Assembly: GCA_038230515.1 (NCBI GenBank) | Contig: JBBRND010000022.1 | Location: forward strand, 18,405 to 82,404 | Length of the DNA stretch: 64,000 bases | Direction: 5' to 3' | Origin: JAPLDB01 sp038230515 | GTDB taxonomy: Bacteria; Bacteroidota; Bacteroidia; AKYH767-A; 2013-40CM-41-45 | In this document: positions 49,119 to 57,946 of the stretch, in pieces | How the letters are laid out: every line of letters begins with the position of its first letter | Position numbering within the stretch: position 1 is the first letter of the stretch | The notes under the pieces: generated by a model | Told to the model about the DNA's origin: nothing | Database searches by the model: none | Seen by the model: the letters and a program-made list of their open reading frames with translations, nothing else | Program-made: the position numbers and the translations under genes

Positions 49119-50376
49119 GAAAAAGCTGATCGTTGTTTACCACTGCTTTTATTTTTCCGAAAAGCTTCATTCCTGTAAACGGATTATTCTTCGACTTCGA
49201 CTGAATATCATTTTCTGAAACTGTCCATTCATCTTTCAGATTAATCAAAGTTAGATTTGCTTTTTCTCCTTCGGAAATTTTTAAAACCGGAAGTGAAACA
49301 ATTTTTCTTGGAGCACAAGAAACCTTTTCAATGATCTGTTCACTGCTAATTAAATCTTTCAGCGCAGTATAAGCCACAGCGAAAGCGGTTTCTAAACCTT
49401 CAGCACCGAATGCAGCGAGGTCAAATTCTTTTTGTTTATTCTCAATATCTTCAGGAGAATGATCGGAGCATATGGCATCAATCGTTCCGTCCTTTAGTCC
49501 CTCCTTCAATGCAGCAATGTCATCTGCAGAGCGAAGTGGTGGTTTTATTTTGAAGCGTGTATCGAATTCTTCGAGATGAGAATCATCAAGAAGTAAATGA
49601 TGTGCAGCAACATCGCATGTTACCTTCATTCCTTTTGCCTTTGCCTTTCTGATAAGATCAACTGAACCTTTGGAAGAAATAGTTGAGAAGTGAATTCCGG
49701 TTTCAGTGTATTCGCAGAGCATAAGATCGCGGGCAATCATTAATTCCTCCGCAAGAGCAGGCATTCCCTTCAAACCGAGGCGCGTGCTTATCGCACTTTC
49801 GTTCATCTGCCCTTTTTCCGAAAGAAATTTATCATTCGGAAAACTCATGATGAGTCCCCTGAAAGTTTTTGCATAAAGAAGAGCGCGCATCATCAATCCT
49901 GTATCCTGAACAGCTTTTTTGTCGTCAGTGAAACAACGAGCACCGTTTGAATACATGTCGAACATCTCTGCCATATCATTTCCTTCGAGATCAACGGAGA
50001 GTGCACCTGCAACTTCAACACTTACCAATTCATCTTTCGTTTTATTCCTGATAAGTTCAATCTCCGATTTGCTTTGAATAACAGGAAAAGTAGAAGGCAT
50101 TTGAAGCACTCCTGTAAAACCTCCTGCCATGGCAGCTTTACAGCCGCTCTTTAAATCTTCTTTGTATTCAAAACCCGGCTCTCGAAAGTTTACATGCAGA
50201 TCAAAAAAGCCCGGAGAAAGACAACAATTCTTCCCATCAATTTCTTTTTCCGCGGAAGAAGAAATTTTCTCTGAAACGGTTTTGATAACTCCGTTTTCAA
50301 TCAGCACATCACAAACTTTTTTATTGTGTGATGATTGCGAGTCAGTAATTGTTGCCTGCCTGATGATGAGTTTCAT
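49111..50376 (-). CDS. Dihydroorotase-like protein, probably inactive
   Basis: A 421-residue amidohydrolase of the multifunctional-complex dihydroorotase type. The fold is clear (PGFFDLHVNFREPG near 55-68, GGFTGVLQMPSTFPV, CDVAAHHLLLDD, ICSDHSPED). However, metal ligands are missing: the usual H-x-H after the first strand is H61-V-N63, the usual MPNT is MPST, and the H-x-x-H-x-ST stretch reads IHFSTISSKGS, without its second histidine. Homologues with such losses act as non-catalytic partners of aspartate transcarbamoylase (PyrC' in pseudomonads). It starts eight bases after the BatA-like gene on the same strand. Confidence 0.85.
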   Translation of the reverse strand: MKLIIRQATITDSQSSHNKKVCDVLIENGVIKTVSEKISSSAEKEIDGKNCCLSPGFFDLHVNFREPGFEYKEDLKSGCKAAMAGGFTGVLQMPSTFPVIQSKSEIELIRNKTKDELVSVEVAGALSVDLEGNDMAEMFDMYSNGARCFTDDKKAVQDTGLMMRALLYAKTFRGLIMSFPNDKFLSEKGQMNESAISTRLGLKGMPALAEELMIARDLMLCEYTETGIHFSTISSKGSVDLIRKAKAKGMKVTCDVAAHHLLLDDSHLEEFDTRFKIKPPLRSADDIAALKEGLKDGTIDAICSDHSPEDIENKQKEFDLAAFGAEGLETAFAVAYTALKDLISSEQIIEKVSCAPRKIVSLPVLKISEGEKANLTLINLKDEWTVSENDIQSKSKNNPFTGMKLFGKIKAVVNNDQLFLS

Positions 50377-50384
50377 GGTCTTAA

Positions 50385-52460
50385 TCAGTTAGTCGTTATT
50401 GGTTTGGAAGATCTCATAAATCGTATCAGCAAAACTTCACATGCAAGAAAGAACAAGGCAAGCCATACGCAATATTTCCAGAGCCGGGTTCCTTCGTTCA
50501 GTTGTGTAACAGAATGAGTAAGTTCTTTAGTGCCATCAAGAAAATTCAATGTATGCAAGCCGGATTTTTCTGCAAGCGCTTTTAATTCGTCAGTTGTATA
50601 ACAGGCAAGGTCACTTTCTCTCCTGTCAAAATTGAAAGAAAGAGCTGAAACAATTTTGCCTCCCGATTCAAGAGAATAATTCCCCGCTGCCTTCACCTGG
50701 TCGTGAAAAGCGATAGACGGTCTGTTATTCACTGCACGTGTTTCCGGAATTACATCAAACTTTTGTTCAGCATTGAGAAGATGCATTACATTTTCTCCTG
50801 CGAGTTGTGCACCAGGAATTTCAATCTCAGTGTTCGCACCGATTACCTGCGGAAGTTGAAAAGAGTTGAAGCCACTCATTGCCGACTTCAACACAACAGG
50901 AACAAACAATGCATGTTTCGGAAAGTTGGAACTCGATTCATCCAAAGGCGAAGCGCATGAGTAAAGTTTTCCTTTTCCCACTGCAGTTAGCGAGAGAAAC
51001 GAATTCCCGCTTTGAAGTTTCATCAATACTTCTGTAATTGATCTCGTTGCCCGATCTGAATGATAATATTTTTTTACAACCGGCAGATCAAGATTCTCTG
51101 TCTGATTCTTTTTCTCAAATACATCCGCAAACACAGGGCTTTTCCTTTCGATGAAATAAACTTTATCGTCTGCTTCAACTAATTGAGAATAGGAATCAGC
51201 ATTTACAGCTTGAAAAAAGTTTTGATATGATCCCGCGTTAATTTCAGAAGAAGGAAAAACTAACACTGCTCCGCCTTGTTCCAAATATTTTTTCAGTTCC
51301 TGCTCAAGCCCTGAAGAAATTTCTTTGAGATTATTCAGCACAATTAAATTATCAGAAGCAAAAGAAGAATAATCAATTTGATTTACGGGAGAGTTCTTCA
51401 ACTGAAAGTAAGAATCACTTTTAAAAAGGGCATATACATAAGGCGAAGGCGAACCTTCGTTGATGGCTAAAACAGAAAGATGATCTTTCACTTCGAACGA
51501 AAGAAAATAATTGTCGTCAAACGTAACAGGATAGTCAGTAATGGAAACCGTTGCCTGCTGCCAGCCGGGTTGAGTAATGGAAAAAGAAAGTTTAGCTTCC
51601 GCTGTTGACAGCGCTGCAATGTTCATGCTCGTGAGCGACCGCTGCACTCCGTTGATGAATAGTTTTACAGGAACGTCTTCTGCGTCCTCACCTGAAATAT
51701 TTTTGATACGAACGGTTAATTCATTCTGCACGTTGAGTTGAACAAAAGGCGTACTCAACAAACAGGTATCAACAAAAATATTTTTTACTTCTGCTGCCGA
51801 AAGTGGAACGAGTGTAATCTGCAGCGATGAATCATTTTTGAATTGATCAATGTCAACCACTGTTTTCTGAAAATCAGAAACTTCGTAGAGAACAATTTTT
51901 GATTGCTCAGCATCTCCGGTTTTCATTCCATCGTTTTGTCTTGAAACAATTTCGCTCAGATTGTGAACAAAAGAACTTAATTTCACTTCATCCACCATCT
52001 GCAAAAATTCTTCGCGGTTCACGATGCGTTGATGCCGAGCTTCAAAATCGTTTGTGAGTAATTGAAAACGATCGGCAGGTTGGTACGCCAGCGCAATTTC
52101 GCGCGCTTTCTTTTTTGCCGATTCAATCAAGCTGCCGTTTTTTCCAACGGCATCCATACTGAATGAATTGTCAATGTAAACACTTACACTTTTTGTTCCA
52201 CTCACTACGTTTGCCTTATTGGCTGGAATAAACGGCTGTGCAAAGGCAAGCACCAAAAATGCAACTGCAAGAAGCCGTGCAATAAGAATCAATAAATGTT
52301 TCAGGCGGGAACGGGAACGTGTGTCCTGTTTAATCTCTTTGAGAAAGCGGACATTTGTAAAAAATATTTTTTTGAATCTCCTGAAATTGAAAAGATGGAT
52401 GATAACAGGAATGGAAAGGGTTGACAGCGCGAAAAGAAATCCAGGATAAACAAATTGCAT
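50385..52460 (-). CDS. BatA-domain membrane protein with VWA domain
   Basis: A 691-residue membrane protein. The first 80 residues are the BatA/aerotolerance N-terminal domain: QFVYPGFLFALSTLSIPVII helix, HLFNFRRFKK, then a second helix (about 55-75). A von Willebrand factor A-like domain follows (about 90-230) with the metal-site DNSFSM at 97-102. The rest resembles a class I glutamine-amidotransferase-like regulatory domain (about 330-580), and a C-terminal helix ends the protein (CVWLALFFLACEVLLIRFM). Such proteins belong to the MoxR/Bat envelope systems of Bacteroidota. ATG at 52460 is chosen because upstream in-frame residues are not family-like. It is divergent from the kelch-type T9SS gene. 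Confidence 0.85.
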   Translation of the reverse strand: MQFVYPGFLFALSTLSIPVIIHLFNFRRFKKIFFTNVRFLKEIKQDTRSRSRLKHLLILIARLLAVAFLVLAFAQPFIPANKANVVSGTKSVSVYIDNSFSMDAVGKNGSLIESAKKKAREIALAYQPADRFQLLTNDFEARHQRIVNREEFLQMVDEVKLSSFVHNLSEIVSRQNDGMKTGDAEQSKIVLYEVSDFQKTVVDIDQFKNDSSLQITLVPLSAAEVKNIFVDTCLLSTPFVQLNVQNELTVRIKNISGEDAEDVPVKLFINGVQRSLTSMNIAALSTAEAKLSFSITQPGWQQATVSITDYPVTFDDNYFLSFEVKDHLSVLAINEGSPSPYVYALFKSDSYFQLKNSPVNQIDYSSFASDNLIVLNNLKEISSGLEQELKKYLEQGGAVLVFPSSEINAGSYQNFFQAVNADSYSQLVEADDKVYFIERKSPVFADVFEKKNQTENLDLPVVKKYYHSDRATRSITEVLMKLQSGNSFLSLTAVGKGKLYSCASPLDESSSNFPKHALFVPVVLKSAMSGFNSFQLPQVIGANTEIEIPGAQLAGENVMHLLNAEQKFDVIPETRAVNNRPSIAFHDQVKAAGNYSLESGGKIVSALSFNFDRRESDLACYTTDELKALAEKSGLHTLNFLDGTKELTHSVTQLNEGTRLWKYCVWLALFFLACEVLLIRFMRSSKPITTN

Positions 52461-52563
52461 ATCGGAGCGCGAAAGTACGCTATAATGTTTAAGGTTTGAA
52501 GCCAAAAATTAGCCTTCCATATCGTTATTTATTATGGAGAGAGACTTTATTCTTAAACTTTCT

Positions 52564-52571
52564 TATCTTTG
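52564..52571 (+). promoter_or_regulatory. -7 box of the kelch-type T9SS gene
   Basis: TATCTTTG, a perfect match to TAnnTTTG, lies only five bases before the ATG at 52577, implying a leaderless or near-leaderless mRNA. No TTTG is found 19 bases upstream. Confidence 0.45.
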
Positions 52572-52576
52572 AACTC

Positions 52577-54571
52577 ATGAAAAAGATTGTTCTTCTTACT
52601 GATTTCTGGTTACTTTTTTTTACAGCTTCTTACGGTCAGCTAAACGAATGGACCTGGGTTAATGGAGATAATGCAGGAACATCTTCAGTAATTGGCACAC
52701 AAGGTATTTTCGATCCTCTCAATCATCCTATGCCTCAATACGAAAGCAATGGGTGGACAGATAATCAGGGAAACTTCTGGTATCTCACAACACTTGATTC
52801 ACTATGGGAATACAATCCAGTTATTCAACAGTGGGCATTTATCTGGGGAGGAGTAAATCCCTTTCCTGTTTGGGGAATCAAGGGTGTACCTTCAACAACT
52901 AACGAACCAGGATACAGAAGTTTTGGATTTCCGACATGGACAGATGCTGGTGGCGATCTTTGGCTTTTCGGGGGCTATGCAGGCGGCACAACCTACGCTG
53001 ACTTGTGGCGTTATAACATTGCAAGTAACATGTGGACATGGTGCGGAGGATCGAATATCGCGAATGATCCAGGAGTGTACGGTACGATGGGAGTTCCTTC
53101 AGTAAATAATTATCCAATGGGACGCTGCGAAACAAATGGCTGTTGGGTGGATAGCGCTACCAATTCATTTTGGCTTTTCGGTGGTGATCGCGCTACTACA
53201 TATACCGGGATAAATGATCTTTGGAAATACAACGTGACTACAGGAGAATGGACATGGATGAAGGGTGATACGCTTGCCAGCAATGCAGGAACTTATGGAG
53301 TAATGAATTTGCCTGATCCGATGAACGATCCCGGAGGCAGATTGCAGTACAGCAAATGGAATGACTTATCAGGATGTTTATACTTTTTTGCCGGCTCACA
53401 GAATGTTACCTCATACAAAAATGATGTGTGGAAATACGATCCTTCAATAAATGAATGGACATGGAAGAACGGCTCTTCTGGAACATCACAAGGTGGTTTT
53501 GCAACTGCGAGTTGTGCGTTCGATCAATCAAATACTCCTGCAAGTGATTTTGAAAATAAAGTTTGTTGGACCGATAAATGTGGACACGGTTGGGTTTTCT
53601 GCACAGCATTCAACAGCGTGTGGACTTACGATACCGATCTTGGTCAGTGGAGCATCATGAAAGGAAACTACAACTCTTCAGTTGCAACAAACTATGGAAC
53701 ACTCGGAGTTTCTGATCCGATAAACAATCCTGGCATTGTAACCGGAGCCGTGAGCTGGAGAAGTAAAACCGGAGAAATGTATTTCCTTGAAAACCTGTCT
53801 CCTGTTATGTGGAGATACGTTCCCGACCCGCTGTGTAGCGGATGTACAGGAGTTCCAGTTGCTCTCTTTTCTGCCCCGCATCACATTTGCCCAGGTACAT
53901 GCACTGATTTTACAAATCTTTCTGTTAACGCAACTTCTTATCATTGGACATTTACGAGTGCGTCACCTTCAGTGAGCACTGATGCAAATCCTGTCAGCAT
54001 TTGTTACAACGTACCTGGCACTTATGATGTGCAACTTATCGCAAGCAGTACAACCGGAAGTGATACACTCCTTCTTCACAACTACATTACGGTGTTTCCT
54101 TATCCTCCGCCCCAAGGAATTGCACAAAACGGAGATACACTTTTTGCAAATACAGGAGCAGTTAGTTATCAATGGTATCACGGGGGAAATATAATCGCGG
54201 GTGCAACAAATTTTTTTTACATAGCGAGCGAAAGCGGAGACTTCAATGTAGTTGCGACAGATGCGAACGGTTGCGAAGTGGAAGCGGCAATCTTTGATGT
54301 GGTGGCTTCGGTGCAGTCGGCAGTCAACAGTCAGGAGTTGGCAACAATATATCCTAATCCTGTTCTTGATAAGTTAGAAATTACCAATCCTTTTTTCAAA
54401 GACAAGAAAGAAATAGATATTTCAATTTACAATATGCTTGGCGAAAATATTTTCTCGGCTGCGGACTGTGGACTGCGGACTGTGGACTGCCGACTTCTCC
54501 CTTTCGGAACGTATTACCTTGAAGTAAGAAGTGATGAAAAAGTTTTGCGCACGAAGTTCGTGAAGCAATAA
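52577..54571 (+). CDS. Secreted kelch-repeat T9SS protein with PKD domain
   Basis: A 664-residue secreted protein. The signal peptide KKIVLLTDFWLLFFTASYGQ fixes the start at 52577; an upstream in-frame ATG at 52496 lies in the promoter. The body (about 22-430) is made of kelch-like repeats of 55-65 residues with W-T-W-x-x-G, then GxxGVPS/DPxNxPG, then W-x-DxxGxxWLFGG and LWxYN, i.e. a beta-propeller. A PKD domain follows (about 455-525, TSYHWTFTSASPS), an Ig-like segment (SYQWYHGGNIIAG), and a T9SS sorting domain with TIYPNPVLDKLEI and ISIYNMLGENIFS. Ligand unknown. Heptanucleotide repeats flank the start of the sorting domain. Confidence 0.9.
   Translation: MKKIVLLTDFWLLFFTASYGQLNEWTWVNGDNAGTSSVIGTQGIFDPLNHPMPQYESNGWTDNQGNFWYLTTLDSLWEYNPVIQQWAFIWGGVNPFPVWGIKGVPSTTNEPGYRSFGFPTWTDAGGDLWLFGGYAGGTTYADLWRYNIASNMWTWCGGSNIANDPGVYGTMGVPSVNNYPMGRCETNGCWVDSATNSFWLFGGDRATTYTGINDLWKYNVTTGEWTWMKGDTLASNAGTYGVMNLPDPMNDPGGRLQYSKWNDLSGCLYFFAGSQNVTSYKNDVWKYDPSINEWTWKNGSSGTSQGGFATASCAFDQSNTPASDFENKVCWTDKCGHGWVFCTAFNSVWTYDTDLGQWSIMKGNYNSSVATNYGTLGVSDPINNPGIVTGAVSWRSKTGEMYFLENLSPVMWRYVPDPLCSGCTGVPVALFSAPHHICPGTCTDFTNLSVNATSYHWTFTSASPSVSTDANPVSICYNVPGTYDVQLIASSTTGSDTLLLHNYITVFPYPPPQGIAQNGDTLFANTGAVSYQWYHGGNIIAGATNFFYIASESGDFNVVATDANGCEVEAAIFDVVASVQSAVNSQELATIYPNPVLDKLEITNPFFKDKKEIDISIYNMLGENIFSAADCGLRTVDCRLLPFGTYYLEVRSDEKVLRTKFVKQ
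54314..54334 (+). repeat. Heptanucleotide repeat, CAGTC type
   Basis: Three 7-base units, CAGTCGG, CAGTCAA and CAGTCAG, in the linker just before the PNPVLDK motif of the T9SS sorting domain. The core CAGTC is the reverse complement of the GACTG core of the array at 54461-54495. Confidence 0.75.
54461..54495 (+). repeat. Heptanucleotide repeat, GGACT type
   Basis: Five 7-base units, GCGGACT, GTGGACT, GCGGACT, GTGGACT and GCCGACT, in phase within the sorting domain coding sequence. They encode a Cys/Leu/Arg-rich stretch (AADCGLRTVDCRL) that is inserted between IFS and LPFGTYYLEV, where the domain normally has a variable turn. Three units equal seven codons, so expansion by three keeps the frame. 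Confidence 0.8.
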
Positions 54572-54574
54572 TGT

Positions 54575-55540
54575 ATGGGCAAAGTTGCTTCACTGATTTT
54601 TTGTTTTTCGTTTTTCTTTTCTCTCAACATACTTGCGCGAGGCCATGGTGTTCACTACGATCCTGATACTACTTCTCACCCCAAACTCATCAGTTTGGAA
54701 GTTTCGCCTACTCCAAGCAAGCCGCGTATCTATATTACCTCTTATGCAATCGTTGGTTTGTATCCGGCAAGCATGGCTTGGCTTTACACTCAGTGGTATC
54801 AAAATTATCCTCAGAGCGCATTTCATTTTTTTAACGACAATGGCGAGTGGAAGCAAATGGATAAAGTGGCGCACCTCTGGGATGCTTACAGCGTGGGCAA
54901 GCCGATCATGAAACTTTTTTATTGGTCGGGGATGAGCAAAAAAAAATCTGCTTTGTATGGAATGGGTATCGCTTATCTTTTTCAAACTACCGTAGAAGTG
55001 TTTGATGGCTTTTCATCGGAGTGGGGATTTTCTATTGGGGATATGTGTGCGAACACAATCGGAGCAGGAACACTTATCTCTCAGCAGTTGTTGTGGGATG
55101 AACAGCGTATCACACTGAAATATTCTTTTCATCAAACGAAGTACGCACAATATCGACCGAACGAATTGGGAAGCAACGTGCTTGAAAATATCCTGAAGGA
55201 TTACAATGGACTTACCTGCTGGGCAAGCATCAATCCATATTCATTCATGAACAAGAGTTCTAAGTTTCCTAAGTGGTTGAGCATTGCAGTTGGTTACGGT
55301 GCAGAAGGAATGACAGGCGGCTACACCAATCCTGTTAAGAATGAAAAAGGAGAAACGCTTCCCGCGTTCGATCGCTATCGTCAATACTACGTGTCGCTTG
55401 ACTTTGATCTTGCACGGATTCAAACGCGCTCGAAATTTTTCGGGGGATTATTCAAACTTATCAACATTGTTCATCTTCCTGCTCCAGCCATTGAATTTAA
55501 CCAAAGACACGGAACTAAATTTAAAGCATTGTACTTTTGA
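54575..55540 (+). CDS. DUF2279 outer-membrane protein
   Basis: A 321-residue exported protein: signal peptide ending near NILARG, then a region with several hydrophobic turns typical of DUF2279 (WKQMDKVAHLWDAYSVGKPI near 89-108, YGMGIAYLFQTTVEVFDGF near 128-146, FSIGDMCANTIGAG near 153-166). The C-terminal half is aromatic and strand-like and ends in LYF, consistent with an outer-membrane location. The family is related to the YfiM lipoproteins; its function is unknown. It starts four bases after the previous stop and is followed six bases later by the DUF2027-Smr gene, so it sits in a tight plus-strand run. Confidence 0.82.
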   Translation: MGKVASLIFCFSFFFSLNILARGHGVHYDPDTTSHPKLISLEVSPTPSKPRIYITSYAIVGLYPASMAWLYTQWYQNYPQSAFHFFNDNGEWKQMDKVAHLWDAYSVGKPIMKLFYWSGMSKKKSALYGMGIAYLFQTTVEVFDGFSSEWGFSIGDMCANTIGAGTLISQQLLWDEQRITLKYSFHQTKYAQYRPNELGSNVLENILKDYNGLTCWASINPYSFMNKSSKFPKWLSIAVGYGAEGMTGGYTNPVKNEKGETLPAFDRYRQYYVSLDFDLARIQTRSKFFGGLFKLINIVHLPAPAIEFNQRHGTKFKALYF

Positions 55541-55546
55541 CGAACC

Positions 55547-56605
55547 ATGAAACTGCTGCCCGGAGAAAAAGTAAGATTCCTGAATGACGCCATCGAAGGC
55601 GTTGTTACTAAAATTCTGAATAACGACAGGGTGGAAGTAACTGACGAATTTGGTTTCACTCACACAGCACCTGAAAAATATTTAGTACGTGTAGAGTTTC
55701 AGATGGATCAAAGGCATGTTTCTTCATTGAAGCAGGAGGAAAAAAAAGATTCTGTTGCACCAACTCCCAAAGCAAAAACTCATTCTATTATTTCTTCGCT
55801 TGATGCAGATGAAACAATTTATGCAGCTATCATTCTTCAGAACAGCGACTTTCCGCTTTCGAGCGATATTGAATTGAAGTTAGTGAACAATTGCAGTAGC
55901 GCAGTTTCTTTCACCGTGTCGAGAAAAGATGAGGATGCAAGAGTAGGCGTTACAGCCGGAGTATTGAATCCGAAAAATGAAATGATGATTGGTGTATTCT
56001 CGCATGACGAACTGCATAAATTCAACGGATTTGTTTTCCAGTTTTTGTTTTTCAGCCAAGGAATTTTTAAACCGCGACCTCCTGCTGAGAAGTCATTAAA
56101 GTTTTCTTCTTCTGATTTTGTAGAAGGAGAAAACTGGGATGTAATCAAACACCGGAATCTGAAAACATTATTGATGCCATTGTATGTTCTTGGTCGCGAA
56201 GCGGACATTGATCTTCAGAAACTCATTGACAGATACGAAACGCAGCAGGAAGAAGCAGCAAAACGAAGGCAGCAGGAACAATCCTCTACGAAAAAGAAAA
56301 AAGGAGAAAAGTTTGTCATCCTAAACAAAGAAAAGATTGTTGACCTGCACATTGAAGAGTTGTTGAAGGATCATAATGAGATGAGCAATTCCCAAATCAT
56401 TTCGTATCAATTAAAAACCTTTCAGTATGAAATGGATCAGGCATTGGTGAATCATTACTACAAAATTATTTTTATACATGGAGTGGGAGAGGGCGTACTT
56501 AAATCAGCCATCAGGGAAGAATTGAAGAAATATGCAGACATCCAATACGGTGAAGCGTCTTATCAGGAGTTTGGTCATGGAGCCACTGAAGTGATCTTCT
56601 CCTGA
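55547..56605 (+). CDS. DUF2027 protein with Smr domain
   Basis: A 352-residue protein specific to Bacteroidota. The N-terminus (about 1-60) is an SH3-like region similar to the MutS2 KOW segment (LPGEKVRFLNDAIEGVVTKI), the middle (70-235) is DUF2027, a charged helical linker follows (235-265, RRQQEQSSTKKKK), and the C-terminal Smr domain (about 270-352) has VDLHIEELLKDH and the nuclease motif IFIHGVGEGVLKSAIREEL. Often labelled DNA mismatch repair protein MutS, but it has no MutS ATPase. Smr domains cleave branched DNA or RNA on collided ribosomes; the real target here is unknown. Confidence 0.85.
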   Translation: MKLLPGEKVRFLNDAIEGVVTKILNNDRVEVTDEFGFTHTAPEKYLVRVEFQMDQRHVSSLKQEEKKDSVAPTPKAKTHSIISSLDADETIYAAIILQNSDFPLSSDIELKLVNNCSSAVSFTVSRKDEDARVGVTAGVLNPKNEMMIGVFSHDELHKFNGFVFQFLFFSQGIFKPRPPAEKSLKFSSSDFVEGENWDVIKHRNLKTLLMPLYVLGREADIDLQKLIDRYETQQEEAAKRRQQEQSSTKKKKGEKFVILNKEKIVDLHIEELLKDHNEMSNSQIISYQLKTFQYEMDQALVNHYYKIIFIHGVGEGVLKSAIREELKKYADIQYGEASYQEFGHGATEVIFS

Positions 56606-56731
56606 AGTATAATTTTCTTGATTTTATTTTGAATTTCAGCATTTGATTCTTTTTTGTCCCGATAATTATCGGGATTGAAATTTATTATTCAAAATTCTTC
56701 AGCACATTTGCGCCCCCTTTACAAGAGAATT

Positions 56732-57946
56732 ATGACGAAATTGAAAGTTGGAATCCTTCGCGAAGAAAAAGTTCCGCATGATAAGCGTGTACCATTTACA
56801 CCGGAGCAATGCAAACTAATTATCCGTGATTTTCCCAATGTTGAACTCGTTGTTCAGCCCAGCGATTGGCGCGCATTTAAGAATGAAGAATACAAGCATG
56901 AAGGAATTTCATTGCAGGAAGATGTCAGCGATTGCGATATTCTGATCGGGATTAAAGAAGTGCCGAAACAATTTTTGATTCCGGATAAAAAATATTTTTT
57001 CTTTTCTCATACGATTAAGGAGCAACCGCACAATCATGAGTTGTTGAAAGCAGCCCTTCAGAAAAATATTACCCTTGTTGACTACGAATGTCTCGTTGAC
57101 CCGAATGGAAACCGTGTAATCGGCTTCGGGCGCTTTGCAGGAATTGTTGGCGCTTACAACGGACTGATGGCGTATGGAAAAAAATACCACCTGTTCGACC
57201 TTAAGCCAGCAAATTTATCCCACGACAAAAGGGAAGTTTTCGGATACCTCGATAATGCCCATCTTCCGAATGTAAAAATTGTTGTTACAGGAGGAGGTCG
57301 CGTTGCGAATGGTGCGTGTGAAACAATGGGCGCAATGAATATACGGAAGGTGACTCCCTATGAGTTTCTGAATTATTCCTTTCGCGAAGCGGTGTACGTG
57401 CAACTTCACTCAGAAGATTTTTATGCTTCAAAAGATCATTCGGCATTCAGTGCACTCGATTTCCATCATCATCCTGAAAATTACCGCTGCACATTCAGCG
57501 GCAACAATTCCTTTGCTTCCATTTGTGATATGTTGATTCATTGCACTTACTGGGATCCACATGCTGATATTCTTTTTACAAAAAAGAGAATGCGCGACCC
57601 TGATTTCCGCATTGGAGTTATTGCTGATGTTACGTGCGATCTTAACGGGAGCATTCCTTCAACTGTTCAGGCATCAACAATTGAAGATAAATTTTATGGT
57701 TACGATCCGATGACAGAAAATATTGTTGACGCGTTTCTTTCAAATGCAATTACCGTAATGGCAATTGACAATCTTCCCTGCGAACTTCCGCGAGATGCCA
57801 GCGATGGTTTCGGAAAACACTTGTTCGAGCGCGTGCTGCCTTCACTTTTGGGTGATGATAAAGATGGATTGATTGCACGTGCATCCATAGCAAAAGACGG
57901 TAAGTTGACAGAACGTTTTGAATACCTTAAAGAGTACGCTTCTTAA
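56732..57946 (+). CDS. Saccharopine dehydrogenase-like NAD(P) oxidoreductase
   Basis: A 404-residue protein of the alanine dehydrogenase / lysine-forming saccharopine dehydrogenase superfamily. The N-terminal AlaDh/PNT-like domain starts KLKVGILREEKVPHDKRVPF and contains DILIGIKEVPK and FFSHTIKEQPHN. The Rossmann part holds IVVTGGGRVANGACE near 190-204, and the C-terminal part has GVIADVTCDLNGSIPST near 300-316. Bacteroidota members are usually annotated as NAD(P)-dependent oxidoreductases of unknown substrate. ATG at 56732 begins the conserved part. Its stop overlaps the stop of the convergent ispE by four bases. Confidence 0.82.
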   Translation: MTKLKVGILREEKVPHDKRVPFTPEQCKLIIRDFPNVELVVQPSDWRAFKNEEYKHEGISLQEDVSDCDILIGIKEVPKQFLIPDKKYFFFSHTIKEQPHNHELLKAALQKNITLVDYECLVDPNGNRVIGFGRFAGIVGAYNGLMAYGKKYHLFDLKPANLSHDKREVFGYLDNAHLPNVKIVVTGGGRVANGACETMGAMNIRKVTPYEFLNYSFREAVYVQLHSEDFYASKDHSAFSALDFHHHPENYRCTFSGNNSFASICDMLIHCTYWDPHADILFTKKRMRDPDFRIGVIADVTCDLNGSIPSTVQASTIEDKFYGYDPMTENIVDAFLSNAITVMAIDNLPCELPRDASDGFGKHLFERVLPSLLGDDKDGLIARASIAKDGKLTERFEYLKEYAS

